From Knufia peltigerae (lineage: Eukaryota; Ascomycota; Eurotiomycetes; Chaetothyriales; Trichomeriaceae), in contig JAPDRN010000055.1 in the NCBI GenBank assembly GCA_030247855.1, positions 148,412 to 212,411 of the forward strand: a stretch of 64,000 nucleotides of DNA. Reading direction: 5' to 3'. Below are positions 43,324 to 54,651 of this stretch, one piece after another. The notes below the pieces were generated by a model. The model saw only the letters and a list, made by a program, of their open reading frames with translations. It had not been told where the DNA came from and did no database searches. Numbering within the stretch: the first letter of the stretch is position 1; every line of letters begins with the position of its first letter. The position numbers and the translations under genes were made by a program.

Positions 43324-45450
43324 CTAAATCATGATCCGCCCGTCATTACTCCTCGACCCAAACAGGCCGAGGATATTGTTCCCACCACCGCTCCCACTAT
43401 TGTTGTCGGGTCTCTGGCCAGGTGTTGTTGAATGCGACGCGTCCGAGTCGTCATTACCACCACCCAACCACTTGGGCCTCTTGAACCCGCCTCCGCCGCC
43501 GCCACTACCACCACTCGGACTCGAGGCTGACCGAGTCGGTTGCATCCATTTGGGAGTGTCGATGGTGTCGATGGTATTCTTCACCCGTCGACCAAACAGC
43601 GTGAAAAAGTTTTCTTCTTCCGGTTCCGGATCAAGGGTTCGTGCCGCCGGTCTGTTTGCCGTGCCCGACGACACTGCCGCCGGCCCTGCCGCCCGTTGCG
43701 CAGGAGGCACCCACCTCGTGGGAGCAGCACCTCGCGTTGGTCTGGAGCCGTCGAAACTGGGTCGCGGAGACTCGCTGAGCCCCAGCGTGCTCGAGCGGTT
43801 GCCCTGGAGATCTCGCGCGATCAGATCCCGGCCCTCTCGCCAACCTCCAGTCCCGAACCCAGAAGGGTTCACTTCCTCGTCCTCGTCCTCGATCATATCA
43901 AATCCAAAGGCTGACTTGATTCGGCCATACAGGTTGAAGAGAGTGGCGCACACCGGAACGAGGATGAAAATTGGGAAGAGGTAATCGAACCATGTCCCCA
44001 ACGGCGTGAGGTTAATCAATCGTCCGAGGAACTGGTAAAAGGTACTGGACTGGTGGATGTCTCGAGGCAGGAAGGTCAAGAAATTGTACGCCAAAGGTAC
44101 GGTTAGTTTGGCAATCTGCCCAGCATACCAGCACGCGGATTCGGCATAGGTGTTTCGTTTGACCAGCGCACGCTGATTCCACGTTGGAACATCGTTGACG
44201 CTAAACAGAGCGCACGCGCACATATAAGTTATCCAACATGAAGCCAAAATTTGGCCACCAAGTCCAATCTGATAATTCTTATTGCTTGGGTGGTGTATGA
44301 CAGTCAAGCTGACTGCGGAAAGGTGCGGTGCTGGGAATTTGATGATCTCAGACCATATGATCGCTAGCGAGGCAAGTGAGAACAGACCACCGAGGGTTAG
44401 ACGTAAAGCTGGGATAACATGAACGTGTAGATGATAGCGCGTGTATGGCGTGAGGATGGAAAAGCGAGACGAGGAACGTCCAAAGTCGAGTTTCTTGGAC
44501 GCTTTTGAGTCCATGATGGATTGCAAATCGGATGCGGATTGGACAATGCCGTCCCATTCGAGGATATACCGGGCTCTCCGGTGTCTGGCACGCACAAGAC
44601 GGCGTGTCAGGTCGGCCAGATAGCGCTCAGTGATAACAGCTGGCACTTTGGTTGATGCGTCTAACGTGGTCGGGTTGCTGAAGACGCGAGACTCGGGCTG
44701 ACCGGTGAGGTCGACGAGCTCATCAATCCACTCTTGAAAGTCTCGGGCTGTTCCAGTCTTCCTCTGCTTGAGTTGCATAACCTGTGCCTCGAGTTCCTCT
44801 AGCGAGAGGATGGCGTCTTCGAGTTTCTCGTGCACCTTTGGCGCTCGACCTTGCACAGCACGCAAACTACCAGCAATATCGGATCGCCTGAACATCTTCC
44901 TAGGTATTGCGACCAGCCCGTGTCCCATGAGGTAGATGGCGAGGATGAGGCCCCAGACGTAGGCAAGCGCCATGATCAATGCGCGGATGGCTGTAAAGTC
45001 GAAGCCGTAGGAGAAAATCATGTAGACCAAGCCTGCGACGGCGCATGTTAGGACAATGAGCTGGTATCGAGCATTGGACCTCAATGAATATATCATGCGA
45101 GATCTTGAATCGCGGTAGCCTGCGTCCATATATTCACCCAGCAGAGGGAGGACCACCCATGTTAACAAGAAAGTCAACCAGTAGACGATCCTCCAGGACA
45201 CCAATACTGCTCTTCCCGGCAGCCATATTCCCTTGCCGCCATGGTTTCCTTCTCGAGCGCTCGAAGCGAGGTCGATTGGTACCAAAAGAATGGCGCTGGT
45301 AGGAAGGACCAAGGAGAGGAAAATAGGAACTAGGAGAAAGGCGGGAGTGGTTCGGAGAGGTAGATAGTGCCGCAGAAGAAGGAGAACGGCAGTAGAGATG
45401 ACCAAAAGGGCTAGAATCGAGAAGACATCTGAGCCGACTGAGGTCGCCAT
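43324..45450 (-). CDS. LMBR1-domain integral membrane protein
   Basis: Single exon, 708 aa. About nine hydrophobic membrane segments: four in the first 200 residues (LLVISTAVLLLLRHYLPL, then ...FLLVPIFLSLVLPTSAILLVPIDLASS), a cytosolic coiled segment around 215-330 (LEDAILSLEELEAQVMQLKQRK), and the rest in residues 345-540. The motif VLVSWRIVYWLTFLLTWVVLPLLGEYMDAG is typical of LMBR1/LMBD2-family proteins. The C-terminal 170 residues are disordered and rich in Gly, Ser and Asn. LMBD2-class proteins are linked to receptor trafficking in animals; function in fungi is poorly known. It is transcribed divergently from the Mediator gene. Confidence 0.88.
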   Translation of the reverse strand: MATSVGSDVFSILALLVISTAVLLLLRHYLPLRTTPAFLLVPIFLSLVLPTSAILLVPIDLASSAREGNHGGKGIWLPGRAVLVSWRIVYWLTFLLTWVVLPLLGEYMDAGYRDSRSRMIYSLRSNARYQLIVLTCAVAGLVYMIFSYGFDFTAIRALIMALAYVWGLILAIYLMGHGLVAIPRKMFRRSDIAGSLRAVQGRAPKVHEKLEDAILSLEELEAQVMQLKQRKTGTARDFQEWIDELVDLTGQPESRVFSNPTTLDASTKVPAVITERYLADLTRRLVRARHRRARYILEWDGIVQSASDLQSIMDSKASKKLDFGRSSSRFSILTPYTRYHLHVHVIPALRLTLGGLFSLASLAIIWSEIIKFPAPHLSAVSLTVIHHPSNKNYQIGLGGQILASCWITYMCACALFSVNDVPTWNQRALVKRNTYAESACWYAGQIAKLTVPLAYNFLTFLPRDIHQSSTFYQFLGRLINLTPLGTWFDYLFPIFILVPVCATLFNLYGRIKSAFGFDMIEDEDEEVNPSGFGTGGWREGRDLIARDLQGNRSSTLGLSESPRPSFDGSRPTRGAAPTRWVPPAQRAAGPAAVSSGTANRPAARTLDPEPEEENFFTLFGRRVKNTIDTIDTPKWMQPTRSASSPSGGSGGGGGGFKRPKWLGGGNDDSDASHSTTPGQRPDNNSGSGGGNNILGLFGSRSNDGRIMI

Positions 45451-46724
45451 GATACAATAATTGTCTGGTATCGGTCAAAGAAGTGGATTGATCATGGCGC
45501 AGGCAGGGGTCTGCAGATACTGCGACGGCGAAGAGAAACGGGTTTCTGGGCCAAAACCGACGTCGGAAGAAGGAGACGAGAGATGTACGGAGTGCAGCCT
45601 CGTCGATTGCAGAGACAGTCCGAGAATACGGATGAGGGCGGAATGAATCAGCGGAAAAGGTGAGGGAGTTACTTCGGTAGCGATTTAAACGAAAAGAACC
45701 ACGAGTGGAACGAATGTCGAGGCTTTACAAGAAGCCACAAGGCTGCGTCATCAGTGACCGGAATGGAGAGAGAAGGATGCGGGTTAAGCTACCTGGGCAC
45801 GGATACCTACTTTTGTGTTTTGGGGGGGTCACCAGCGCGAACTAGGCGTACTAGGCTCACTGTTATAAGGGCTATGGACCCTTCTAGGGCGGCCGCCTAT
45901 TGTACGGAGTACATATGCGGGCAAAAGACCTCAAGAAGAGCCTTGCTTACCTTAGCCTTGTGTTGCCTTGTCTGTGATTCCCTGCCTCACCATCTCCAGT
46001 AGTCACAACCAAATACTCTCGAAATCCACTTCTCCTCCTCCGCCTGCGCTACATACCTGACATTTTCCTACTCGTACACTCTACATACTACTGCTGGACA
46101 GACACTTTATCAGACTAACTGGTCATTTTCTACCGACCGTTACTCCTGGTGTATATTTTCGCTGCTGAGCTGGGCAACGTTCCATTTACCACACTCCATC
46201 CCGCCCTCCAATCAAGTATTGTACCATCCTTGCCTGCTGGATCATCAGCGACGCGCCCGTTTGGTTATCCAACCACCATCTGTTCCACCGCCTCAGGCGC
46301 CATATATTCATCAACACTAGTGTCAGCCTTGGTTCATGCCTGACTGATTCAAAGCCAACAGTTCTCTCTCCCAAATATTCCCTCTTTGCTCATGGACCTC
46401 GATTTCTTCCTACTTTCATGATCACGCCTAGACTCTACACCGAACAATCCTCGAGTCGCTGTCTATTGAGTGGTGCCACCTGCGCCGGGCTTTGCGTTAT
46501 TACCACACCCCTCTTCACCAGCGCATATACTCGGTGTCATCTTGCCTTTGTTAATTGCTGAAACCCCCGCTCCGCCTCGTTCTCCCAACCTTCCTCCGGC
46601 CGATCACATCCGAAAACCAAGACCACGAGCGAACCGCGAAGTGTACTAGGGGTCCAACATTTAGACGGATGATCAGAAAGAGACACATCACGGCCCTGGC
46701 GGTTCGTCGCTGCCCTCCACCATC
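45451..46724. promoter_or_regulatory. Divergent promoter region, LMBR1/MED15
   Basis: 1.3 kb, with the variant TACGGAGTG at 45586-45594 and TACGGAGTA at 45903-45911. The 700 nt before the MED15 ATG are C/T-rich and probably a long 5' leader; a 64-codon ORF at 46149-46343 would be upstream of the main start. Confidence 0.5.
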
Positions 46725-49700
46725 ATGAACCCACAACAGTTTCAGAACATGGCTGCGATGGGGAGGGGCATGCCAAACAATATGCAGCAGATGGCTATGC
46801 AGATGGGCGGTCAGATGGCACCTCAGATGGGAGCGCAGATGGGCGGGCAAATGGGAGGCCAGATGCGAGGCCAAATGCCCGGAGGGATGCCTCAACGCGC
46901 AGGAGGACAGATGACTCTCAATCATCCCTCGGTCCAGCAACATATTTTCGACTTTCTCAATTCGCAGGGCCCCTATACCGGCTGGCAGGCCAACGTCAGT
47001 GTAAGAGAACGTGCTGGTCAGGTCAAACTGCTTGTCGACTCGCTCCGTCTGGTCCAGCCGCCGGTCGACTTGCACCGTGCTATCGAGGTTGCCCTGCAAT
47101 TCGAGAGAAATTGTTTCACTCAAGGTGCCAGCCGAGAAGATTACGTACGAGCATGCAGCGACAAATTGGGCCGGATTCGCGACAGGCGTGCTCAACAGAT
47201 GAATCAAGGTGGCACGGGAGTCATGCAAGGCATGCAGATGCCAATGCAACAGAACATGCAAATGCCCAACCAAAACTTCGCTCAAATGCAGCAGATGCAG
47301 AACATGAACCCTAATATGGGCATACCGCCCCATCTGTTGCAGCAGCAAATGCAAGGGTCACCAATGATGAACCAGCAGCAACAACCCGTCAAACCAGCGC
47401 AAATGAACCAGCCTCAGCCCGGGATGCAAATGAACATGCAAGCGAACAATCAACAGAAGCAAGGCCAAGTCGCTGAGCTGACTGCCGATGACAACAAGGC
47501 CATCAACCTCCGTGCGGCCGAACTTGCAAAGAGCACTCCCAAAGAGGAAATGAGGAGTATCGTCGAAAAGATGAACCCTCAGCTCAGGCAAAGTCTCAGT
47601 CAAAAGGCTGTTGATCCTATTATTTATTACTTTCGAATGCTTGCGACGAAGGAGTTTCGCCGAGCCAAGCAGTTGGAGACTGGAATTGCTCCCGGTCAGA
47701 TGAACAATAACGGTAACATGATGAATCAACAACAAGGTCAGCCCAAACAGATGAATCAAGTGATCAACGGCGGTGGGAATATGATGGGGGACATGGGCAG
47801 ATTTCAAGGTCAACAAGCAGAGGGCTTGCGCTCCCAAGGTGAAGGGGAGTTGGTGGTCCCTGCTAGCAATGCTCAAGCAATGATTCCCGAACAAATGCGG
47901 CTTCAGCAACAGATGATGGCTAATCAGCAACGTGCGGGCCAACAAGGCCAGGGAAACATCAATCCGGCCTTCATTGCTCAGCAACAGCGTCTGCAAGCCG
48001 CTCAAGCAACTAAGATGCAGCAAGCTCAGCTACAAGCCCAAAACCAGGCCCAGGCCCAGGCCCAGGCTCGTGCCCAGGCTGCAGCAGCTCAGGCCCAAAT
48101 GGCAAACCAGCGACAGAACATGCCTCAATCCAACACCCCATTGTCCGCGATCAATCGCCCAGTTGGTCCCAATGTGTCGGGGTCGAGTCCGGCGCAACCA
48201 GTCTCCCGGCCAGCTTCTGGTACACCGATGATGAATCAACAACAGATGCAGATGAATAATGGCATGCAACAGCAAGGCCAGCAGCAACAGATGGAGCAGC
48301 ACAAGCGAGAGCAAGCACTCGCAAATTTTCCAGCTCCGTTGCAAGCAATTCTGCGACAAAAGCCGCAGAGTGAATGGAAGAACATTCTAACACAGTTCCA
48401 GAACAGTGGCAACATGAGAAGGAGTCTGTCTCAGCAGCCCCAAGGAATGCAAAACCAGCAGCAACAACAACAGCAACAGCCTTCTCAAGTCCAGCAAATG
48501 CAAAACGGTGCTTTTCTCGGCAGCGGCAACGTTGGAGGGGCCCAGATGATGCAGTCTCTATCGCAAGGAGCCATGTCGCAACCCGGGGACATGAATGCAA
48601 TGCAATCACAGATGCAGCAGAATCAAGAGATGATGAGGCAACGCCAAATGGCTATGCAGCAACAGAAGCAGCAACAGCAGCAACCTCAAAATCAAGGCCA
48701 GCAGCAAGGCCCCAGACAGCAGTTGAACTCGCAACAAATGAAAGTCATGGACCAACAGCCTGTGCCGCCGGCTGTCTTCAACAATATCAGACAGCATGCA
48801 GCAGTGCCCGAAATGAGGACGTGGTATCAGCTAAAACAATGGCTGATTCAAAATCCAGTCCCGAATTGGCCAGTCTCTCATGTACTTGACATCCAAGCCT
48901 CTCATTTTGCTCATATCATGAGAACTCGCAGTCAGCAGCAGCAACAGCAGCAACAGCAGCAGCAGCAGCAGAACAACGGCATGCCTCAAGCGCAGCAAAT
49001 GCAACAAGTCCAGCAAATGCAGCAGGGTCAGGTACAAGGAACTCCTACGCAACCTCCCATGGGTTCTGGGCTTCCGCGATTTCCAAATCACATCGATCTG
49101 CAAAAAGTTCGAGCAGCAAACCCACAATTAGCGAACAGAAGTGACGAGCAGATCCGTGCTCTGATTATGCAGCGGCAACGTCAACAACAAGGTCAGAAGC
49201 AAGTAGCCCAGCAAGGTGGTGCGCAGGGTATGTCTCAGCCAATGCAATTCTCGACATCCCAGCAAGGACAACAGTTCCCCATGCAGCCGCCACAAAATCA
49301 GCAAAGTCAAGCACAAGCTCGTCCGCCATCTGGCCAAGCAGGATCACAGCCTCGGCCGTCGCCGTCACAGACCGATAACAAAGCCATCAAGCGTCCCAGT
49401 GATGACGATGTAGTTGAGATACAAAATCAGACCTTTGGCAAACCACCACAACTGCAGACTGAGAACAAGTTTCCGCACTTATCAAAAGAGCAATATAATC
49501 AACTCGATCCAGCAAAGAAGCACCAGTACTTGAATTTGCAACGAGAGCAACAATTGCGGAAGAGACTATACGAAATCATGAAAGAGGTTCAATCGAGCAT
49601 GCCTAAATTGCGGCCGATCCCAAATATGGACACGGCGAGCAAAGAGCGACTGACGAGGATGTTGACTTCGGACAATGTCAAGAACATGGTTGGCAGATTT

Positions 49701-51041
49701 GACGCTTTTCTTGTGGCTTGCTATCGCATGGATCAGAACGAGGCCACTCTCAAGCAGCTTACCGCACAGAAGATTCAGCTGATGTCACAGTACAAGCCAG
49801 ATGCATACCAAAGAAAATCATTCGAGGTTGTAGACAATTTCAGCATTACTCCTGAGACAGCAGAAGCCATCATCAACAATATTATGGCAAAGTTCCAGCA
49901 AACTGTTGCAACGATCCCTCAGAATAAAGCACGAGCACAACCAGCCCAGCTCACTCCCGAAAATCTCAACCTCTTGCAAGCGCAGGAAGCTGAACGAAAG
50001 AAGGCACTCAAAGCTAACCAGGCTCCGCCCGCCCCGACGTCGTCTCAACCTCCCTTCCAGATCGGCGACAAGGGTCAAGGTGCCCCTGCTTGGTATGCTA
50101 CTCCGGGATTGAAACAGGAGGACTTGAAGCTGCCAGCGGAGCCCAAGAGGCGGAAGAAGAACCAGCCACAAGCTACAGGTAGTACGCCACCAATTGTGAC
50201 TTCACCTCAACAGATGAAAACACCGAAAGCAACGCAGATTTTCAGGTGTCCCGTGCAGGGCTGTGAACACCAACTCAAAGGATTTGCTACCCAGGCCGAA
50301 CTCGACCAACACCACAACGTGACTCATAGGCTGGACATGGAACCTGTCACCGACCCTCTCGCATTCCTCAAAGACTCGTTGCGTTCGGCGCTGAACCTGG
50401 ATGAAAATATGAAACAGATCAAGAAGCCCAAGACCGAGTCGAAAACTGCCACTATCAAGGGCGAAAGCGCCGCTGGTAATTCCGCGGCTAAGACTTCTCT
50501 TAGTGAAACTGACGACGACCCATGGAAACATACCAACATCACACTGGATCAGATGCGCATCGCCTTTGGCGGAGATGAATGGGAAGAATTGTTTCCTACA
50601 CAGGAAAAGATTCAGGAATCCGAAGCCAAGTTCTACGAGGCTTATCGAAATACAAGCGAACGATGGCGGAAGATCAACGAAGGTCCAAACGGCGCGTTGA
50701 CAGATACATCGACCGATAAGTCCAAGAGCCCCGAGACGAGCGATAAGGAGCTACCAGCTGTGAAGAGCAAGAATGCAGAGCCTGAGAAGAAGGAGGAGGA
50801 CCCCTGGGTCGTCAGCCTCGAGGGCATCGAGGGTCTGGACCTCAGTAGCCTTGATGATATGTCTCCATTTGAAAACATAGGTGAGTATGATGGTGGCGGT
50901 ATGGGGGGTTCGCCCTTTGAACACGTCGAGAAACCATTGTCGGCCGAACAACAATTTTTGAAGATGCACGGTATCGACATGGACCATCCGGAGAACTGGA
51001 GTCAACAACAAAGAGAGTTGGCCGAATTTGCAATGACATGA
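46725..51041 (+). CDS. MED15: Mediator complex subunit 15 (Gal11-like)
   Basis: Single exon, 1438 aa, strongly Gln/Met-rich. The N-terminus has a run of MGGQM-type repeats (about residues 25-60). It is followed by a KIX-like helical region (HIFDFLNSQGPYTGWQANVSVRERAGQVKLLVDSLRL) and the fungal-Med15 segment YVRACSDKLGRIRDRRAQQM. A long Q-rich centre carries a pure Gln stretch encoded at 48933-48971. The region LPRFPNHIDLQKVRAANPQLANRSDEQIRALIMQRQ and the C-terminal part are conserved-looking. Near residue 1170 there is a zinc-finger-like CPVQGCEH...H...H element. Med15 is a Mediator tail subunit that binds activators. No introns are needed. Ortholog assignment is by layout plus the N-terminal block. 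Confidence 0.86.
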   Translation: MNPQQFQNMAAMGRGMPNNMQQMAMQMGGQMAPQMGAQMGGQMGGQMRGQMPGGMPQRAGGQMTLNHPSVQQHIFDFLNSQGPYTGWQANVSVRERAGQVKLLVDSLRLVQPPVDLHRAIEVALQFERNCFTQGASREDYVRACSDKLGRIRDRRAQQMNQGGTGVMQGMQMPMQQNMQMPNQNFAQMQQMQNMNPNMGIPPHLLQQQMQGSPMMNQQQQPVKPAQMNQPQPGMQMNMQANNQQKQGQVAELTADDNKAINLRAAELAKSTPKEEMRSIVEKMNPQLRQSLSQKAVDPIIYYFRMLATKEFRRAKQLETGIAPGQMNNNGNMMNQQQGQPKQMNQVINGGGNMMGDMGRFQGQQAEGLRSQGEGELVVPASNAQAMIPEQMRLQQQMMANQQRAGQQGQGNINPAFIAQQQRLQAAQATKMQQAQLQAQNQAQAQAQARAQAAAAQAQMANQRQNMPQSNTPLSAINRPVGPNVSGSSPAQPVSRPASGTPMMNQQQMQMNNGMQQQGQQQQMEQHKREQALANFPAPLQAILRQKPQSEWKNILTQFQNSGNMRRSLSQQPQGMQNQQQQQQQQPSQVQQMQNGAFLGSGNVGGAQMMQSLSQGAMSQPGDMNAMQSQMQQNQEMMRQRQMAMQQQKQQQQQPQNQGQQQGPRQQLNSQQMKVMDQQPVPPAVFNNIRQHAAVPEMRTWYQLKQWLIQNPVPNWPVSHVLDIQASHFAHIMRTRSQQQQQQQQQQQQQNNGMPQAQQMQQVQQMQQGQVQGTPTQPPMGSGLPRFPNHIDLQKVRAANPQLANRSDEQIRALIMQRQRQQQGQKQVAQQGGAQGMSQPMQFSTSQQGQQFPMQPPQNQQSQAQARPPSGQAGSQPRPSPSQTDNKAIKRPSDDDVVEIQNQTFGKPPQLQTENKFPHLSKEQYNQLDPAKKHQYLNLQREQQLRKRLYEIMKEVQSSMPKLRPIPNMDTASKERLTRMLTSDNVKNMVGRFDAFLVACYRMDQNEATLKQLTAQKIQLMSQYKPDAYQRKSFEVVDNFSITPETAEAIINNIMAKFQQTVATIPQNKARAQPAQLTPENLNLLQAQEAERKKALKANQAPPAPTSSQPPFQIGDKGQGAPAWYATPGLKQEDLKLPAEPKRRKKNQPQATGSTPPIVTSPQQMKTPKATQIFRCPVQGCEHQLKGFATQAELDQHHNVTHRLDMEPVTDPLAFLKDSLRSALNLDENMKQIKKPKTESKTATIKGESAAGNSAAKTSLSETDDDPWKHTNITLDQMRIAFGGDEWEELFPTQEKIQESEAKFYEAYRNTSERWRKINEGPNGALTDTSTDKSKSPETSDKELPAVKSKNAEPEKKEEDPWVVSLEGIEGLDLSSLDDMSPFENIGEYDGGGMGGSPFEHVEKPLSAEQQFLKMHGIDMDHPENWSQQQRELAEFAMT
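48933..48971 (+). repeat. CAG/CAA trinucleotide repeat (polyglutamine)
   Basis: Thirteen consecutive CAG/CAA codons in the MED15 reading frame; length is likely variable between strains. Confidence 0.9.
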
Positions 51042-51995
51042 TATGAATGACACTTGAGGTAATTTGGGGGGTTTTTCTGCTGATTGGGGAAGTTTGCGTT
51101 GCATGGCTTGTGTCTCTTTTTGGGTCGATCAAGGGATTTGTATAGTGAAACAAGGCAGAGGAGAGGCAATTTTGTGATGAAGAAATTTCGTTTTGAGCAT
51201 GGTGTCTGTTGGGACATTTTGCTTCTTTTCCCCCCCCTGGCCTAGTCATGCATCAATTGTGAATGACATTGGAATACCTAATTCAAAGGGAGCTTTTCTT
51301 GTTCACTACTTGCTAAATAACATTGGGTGAAGGGGGGGCGTTTGTTTATCAGTGTTCTTGTGAAAGCAAGCAAGCAAGCAAACAGACAAAACACGACACG
51401 AATGATGATAGGGAGGGTTTGTGTTGCAACGTTTCTCAGGCGGGCCAAGTTCTTTTTCGACTTTTTGAATTCCCAAAAAAGGTGTCGGAGTTGATGACAA
51501 TGATATCCTATTGACCTTGAGGTGTGTTTTATTTTTCCCCCTTCTTTTTGGCCCTTTTCCGCCGAAATTCAGTTATACTTGAGGTAGCCAAGGTAGAAGT
51601 AGCCTACTCCCCCGTAAAGTGACTGATGACCCTGCAGGGTATTTGTGTACTGCTTGTGTCTTGGTGTGTTGTGTGATATTTCACCATGCCCCGAGGGCCC
51701 TTGTACCGGAAGTACAAACCACGAGACCGGCTGGTCCTTGTATCTCCAATCTCCAATCTGCTAGAAAACTCCCCGTACAAAGCCCATGGGTATTTAGCAC
51801 CAATGCAAGTGTCCAAGATCGCATCGCGACTCGACACTATAGAGTCAATTACTCGGGAAAAAAAAAGGATGGAAAACCACCATGAACGCTTTAAACAAAC
51901 CACTCCCCTGGCGAAAAACAAATGAAAAAGAAAAAGAGTATACAATCATCGACCCACGTGGTCCGTTGTAGGCCACGCTCAACTGACCCAGTTCG
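51042..51995. other. Convergent intergenic spacer
   Basis: About 0.95 kb between converging genes with an AAGC tetranucleotide run near 51366-51380 and several T-rich runs. No gene seen. Confidence 0.6.
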
Positions 51996-54651
51996 CTAAT
52001 CCACCTCGTCGTCGTCGTCGTAGGTACCTTCAAACCTTCCCTCGACGTAGTCGATGCCCAATTCCCGCAATTTGCCGACCATCCGATTCCCTATACTGAC
52101 TTTTTCGAACCCGGCGGGAAGGCGTCGGCGTGCCCTAAACACCAAAAAGAGGGTCAGGTCAGCAGGGGAGAAGCGCAAAAAGTAAATTTTCCACGGGTCT
52201 TTAGGGGCAAAGCACATACTTGAGAAAGTCCATCTTCACATTCCTGGCCTTGTCCTTCAGAGCAACCTGATCTCGATTGCGCAGTTCCGGGCCATCGGCG
52301 TGCGCAAAGTCCTCCTCCCGGATTCGGACCCAAAGGGGCCCGTTGACCAACTCGACCAACTCGATCAGGCGGTGGGTTTCGGCTTCCGTCCACCCTCTGC
52401 GGACCTGGACGGCGGCACCGCCGCGGAGTGCCCGGCTGAGTTGGGTGTTGCGTTTGGCTTCGGCGTTGACGGTGCGGACGTCGGGGAAAGGCGGCGAGGT
52501 GTCGCGACGAGAGCGACTCGAGGACTGTGCATGTCGAGGAGGCGGCGCGCTGGAAGGAGGGGCTCCGTGGGAGGCGGCCGGGGCACCCTTCTCAATCTCG
52601 ACACTGATGCGTTGCCCGGACGGTTGAGCGCTCGCGCGTGTGGACCGCGGTTGTGTGCTTGTGGCACGACCGCCCGTCGGTTTCGAGGGCACCACGACAC
52701 TCACGTTTGAAGAAGGAGCTCGTCGCGAACTCCTGTCCCAGGGAAGCTGACGACCCTGAGGTCCGTCAGACCGGACCTTCTTCGGAGGTGGCCTTGTATC
52801 GAGTTGGAACTCCTCCTCTTCAGACTCGGATTCACGTTCGATCGGTCGGGGCCTTTTGGTCGGCTTGGGAGGGTTCGCCGCGTCTTCGTCATCTGAAGCT
52901 TCGGTGAAATTGACCTTGTGAGCGTTGGGCTGACGATCGAGGAAAGATCGTTTATGTGGTTGGCTGGTGCCGTCTTCTCCTTGCCGTCTATTCTCTGGGC
53001 CATTCGGTTCTTGTTGACCCTGAAGAACGGACAGCACCATGCGAGTCTGCTGTGTTGATTCGATTTCCTGTGTGGGGTCTTTACACAACCAATCGGGCCC
53101 AGCTGGTTCCTCATCTTCATGGAGAAGATACGAAGCATTGTCATCAACATCTCCGGATTGTACAGCTTCTTCAACGACCTCTACAGCCTCCTGCACTATA
53201 CCTTCAACGTCATCCTCTCCACTATCCTCTGCTACTGACGGGGACTGTGGTATTTCTCGTTGGTTGACGGCTTGGAATCCACTTGTGATCCCTCGTGGAG
53301 AGCTGTTCGGTTGCTCAATGCTGGCCTCAGATATCCTGGCCGAAAGCCTCTCTCGTAACTCCCTCAGTCTACCGGCATCTGTCGCGGGTCTTTGCCGTTC
53401 CGTCGTGACTACAGGCGATATCTGCTCTGTCGCGGCGGCGACATAATCCGCCGATGTTGTAGCTGCCATGTCGGCTAACTTCTTCGCATCCTCGAGGTCA
53501 GCGATGTCAATCGACTTGATGGCGTCAATGATCGTGTCGATACCACCTAATCCCCGGACCAAGTTGTCTAATTCTGCTTTGCGTGCCAGTGACCATTTCA
53601 AGACCTTTAAGGCAAAGTCCGGCCAAGGAAACTCTTGCCTAAGCCCATCGAGATCAAGCGGCTTCTGCGAATCAGTCCTGAAGTGCTTCCTTACTGAACT
53701 GAGGCGTTGAATGGCTTTAGGCCGCGTCTTTGTTGATGAATAGCCCTGATAATGATCGTGCTCGTCCCAGAAGACCTTTTTGGCCAATTTGTCCGGGTCA
53801 AAATATATTTCTGAGGCGAGCTTCTCCTGGGCTTCTTGTATGAAGACTTGAGTAACAACGTCAACACTAAGGTCGATAAGATCATCTGTTAACTTTGGGC
53901 TCAGCGGATAGTGCTTTGGACCTGCAAACGCGGATGGGACACGTTCATCGAGATCATCGTCTTCGTGACACATATCATTGTATATGTGTTGTGTGAACGT
54001 GGCTTGGTGTTCTGGCAATAGGCTGAACACGTGAAGAATCGCCGATGAGAGGTTCGCAATGTAGATGATCGGAAGGGTTTGGAGGGCAGGGCCTACAGCC
54101 ACATCACGGATGTTGACTTTTCCTGCAATCTTCAAGACAATCAGCTCGGGGAGAATGAAGTCGCTGGTGCCGTATGTCTCCAGACCACCCAGAAATTGCG
54201 CCTCGCGACGACGAAATCGCAATCGTGGAGAAGAGTGTTGCTTCCACAGGGCGTCACAGTAGCTGTGGAGAGAATTGTCATTGAGGTTGTCAAATAGGGC
54301 AAAGACATTGTTCGAGTCGTCGTAGAGGTCGGCAAGGACATCAATAATCGCATCTCGATCGAGGTCCTCGAGGTCGTCTTCGGTATTCCGTGACGTGTCC
54401 GACCCAAATTGAATGGACGCTGAATCATGGGGAGTGTCCTGTTGAAGATCTGGTTCTTCGCCCACTGTACCTAGCCCTTGCACAACATGTTGCCATTGTT
54501 GATGGGCGCCAGTGATGTCGTGACTTCGTGCGCGCAGTGGCTGTTGGGCCGAGGTCGGTTGGGCGTGGAGAGCCGATGAAGATGATGGTCTGGGAGGTGA
54601 AATGGGAGAATTCTTCCGGCTAACAGAGCGCGCGCTTCGTAATCGTGCCAT
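51996..54651 (-). CDS. Myb-domain protein with telobox-like motif (candidate telomere/TTAGGG-binding factor)
   Basis: Model: complement(join(51996..52134, 52220..54651)), 856 aa. The C-terminal Myb/SANT domain starts at RRGWTEAETHRLIELVELVNG. It contains RNRDQVALKDKARNVKMDFLK, close to the telobox VDLKDKWRN of telomere-repeat binders. The intron (52135-52219) lies within the third helix region, and exon 2 ends with an acidic DDDDEVD tail. Residues about 100-400 are helical, with LADLYDDSNNVFALFDNL and DLIDLSVDVVTQVFI, a plausible TRFH-like dimerisation domain; residues 400-750 are disordered. The telobox reading is from sequence; a telomeric role is inference. It could also be a general Tbf1/Teb1-like promoter factor. 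Confidence 0.76.

Noticed and set aside
46551..47354. Minus-strand 267-codon ORF across the MED15 start
   Set aside because: His/Leu-rich translation of the antisense of MED15 Gln/Met repeats; no splice or domain support.
47358..48023. Minus-strand 221-codon ORF inside MED15
   Set aside because: Antisense of CAG/CAA-rich coding sequence, giving Leu/His low complexity.
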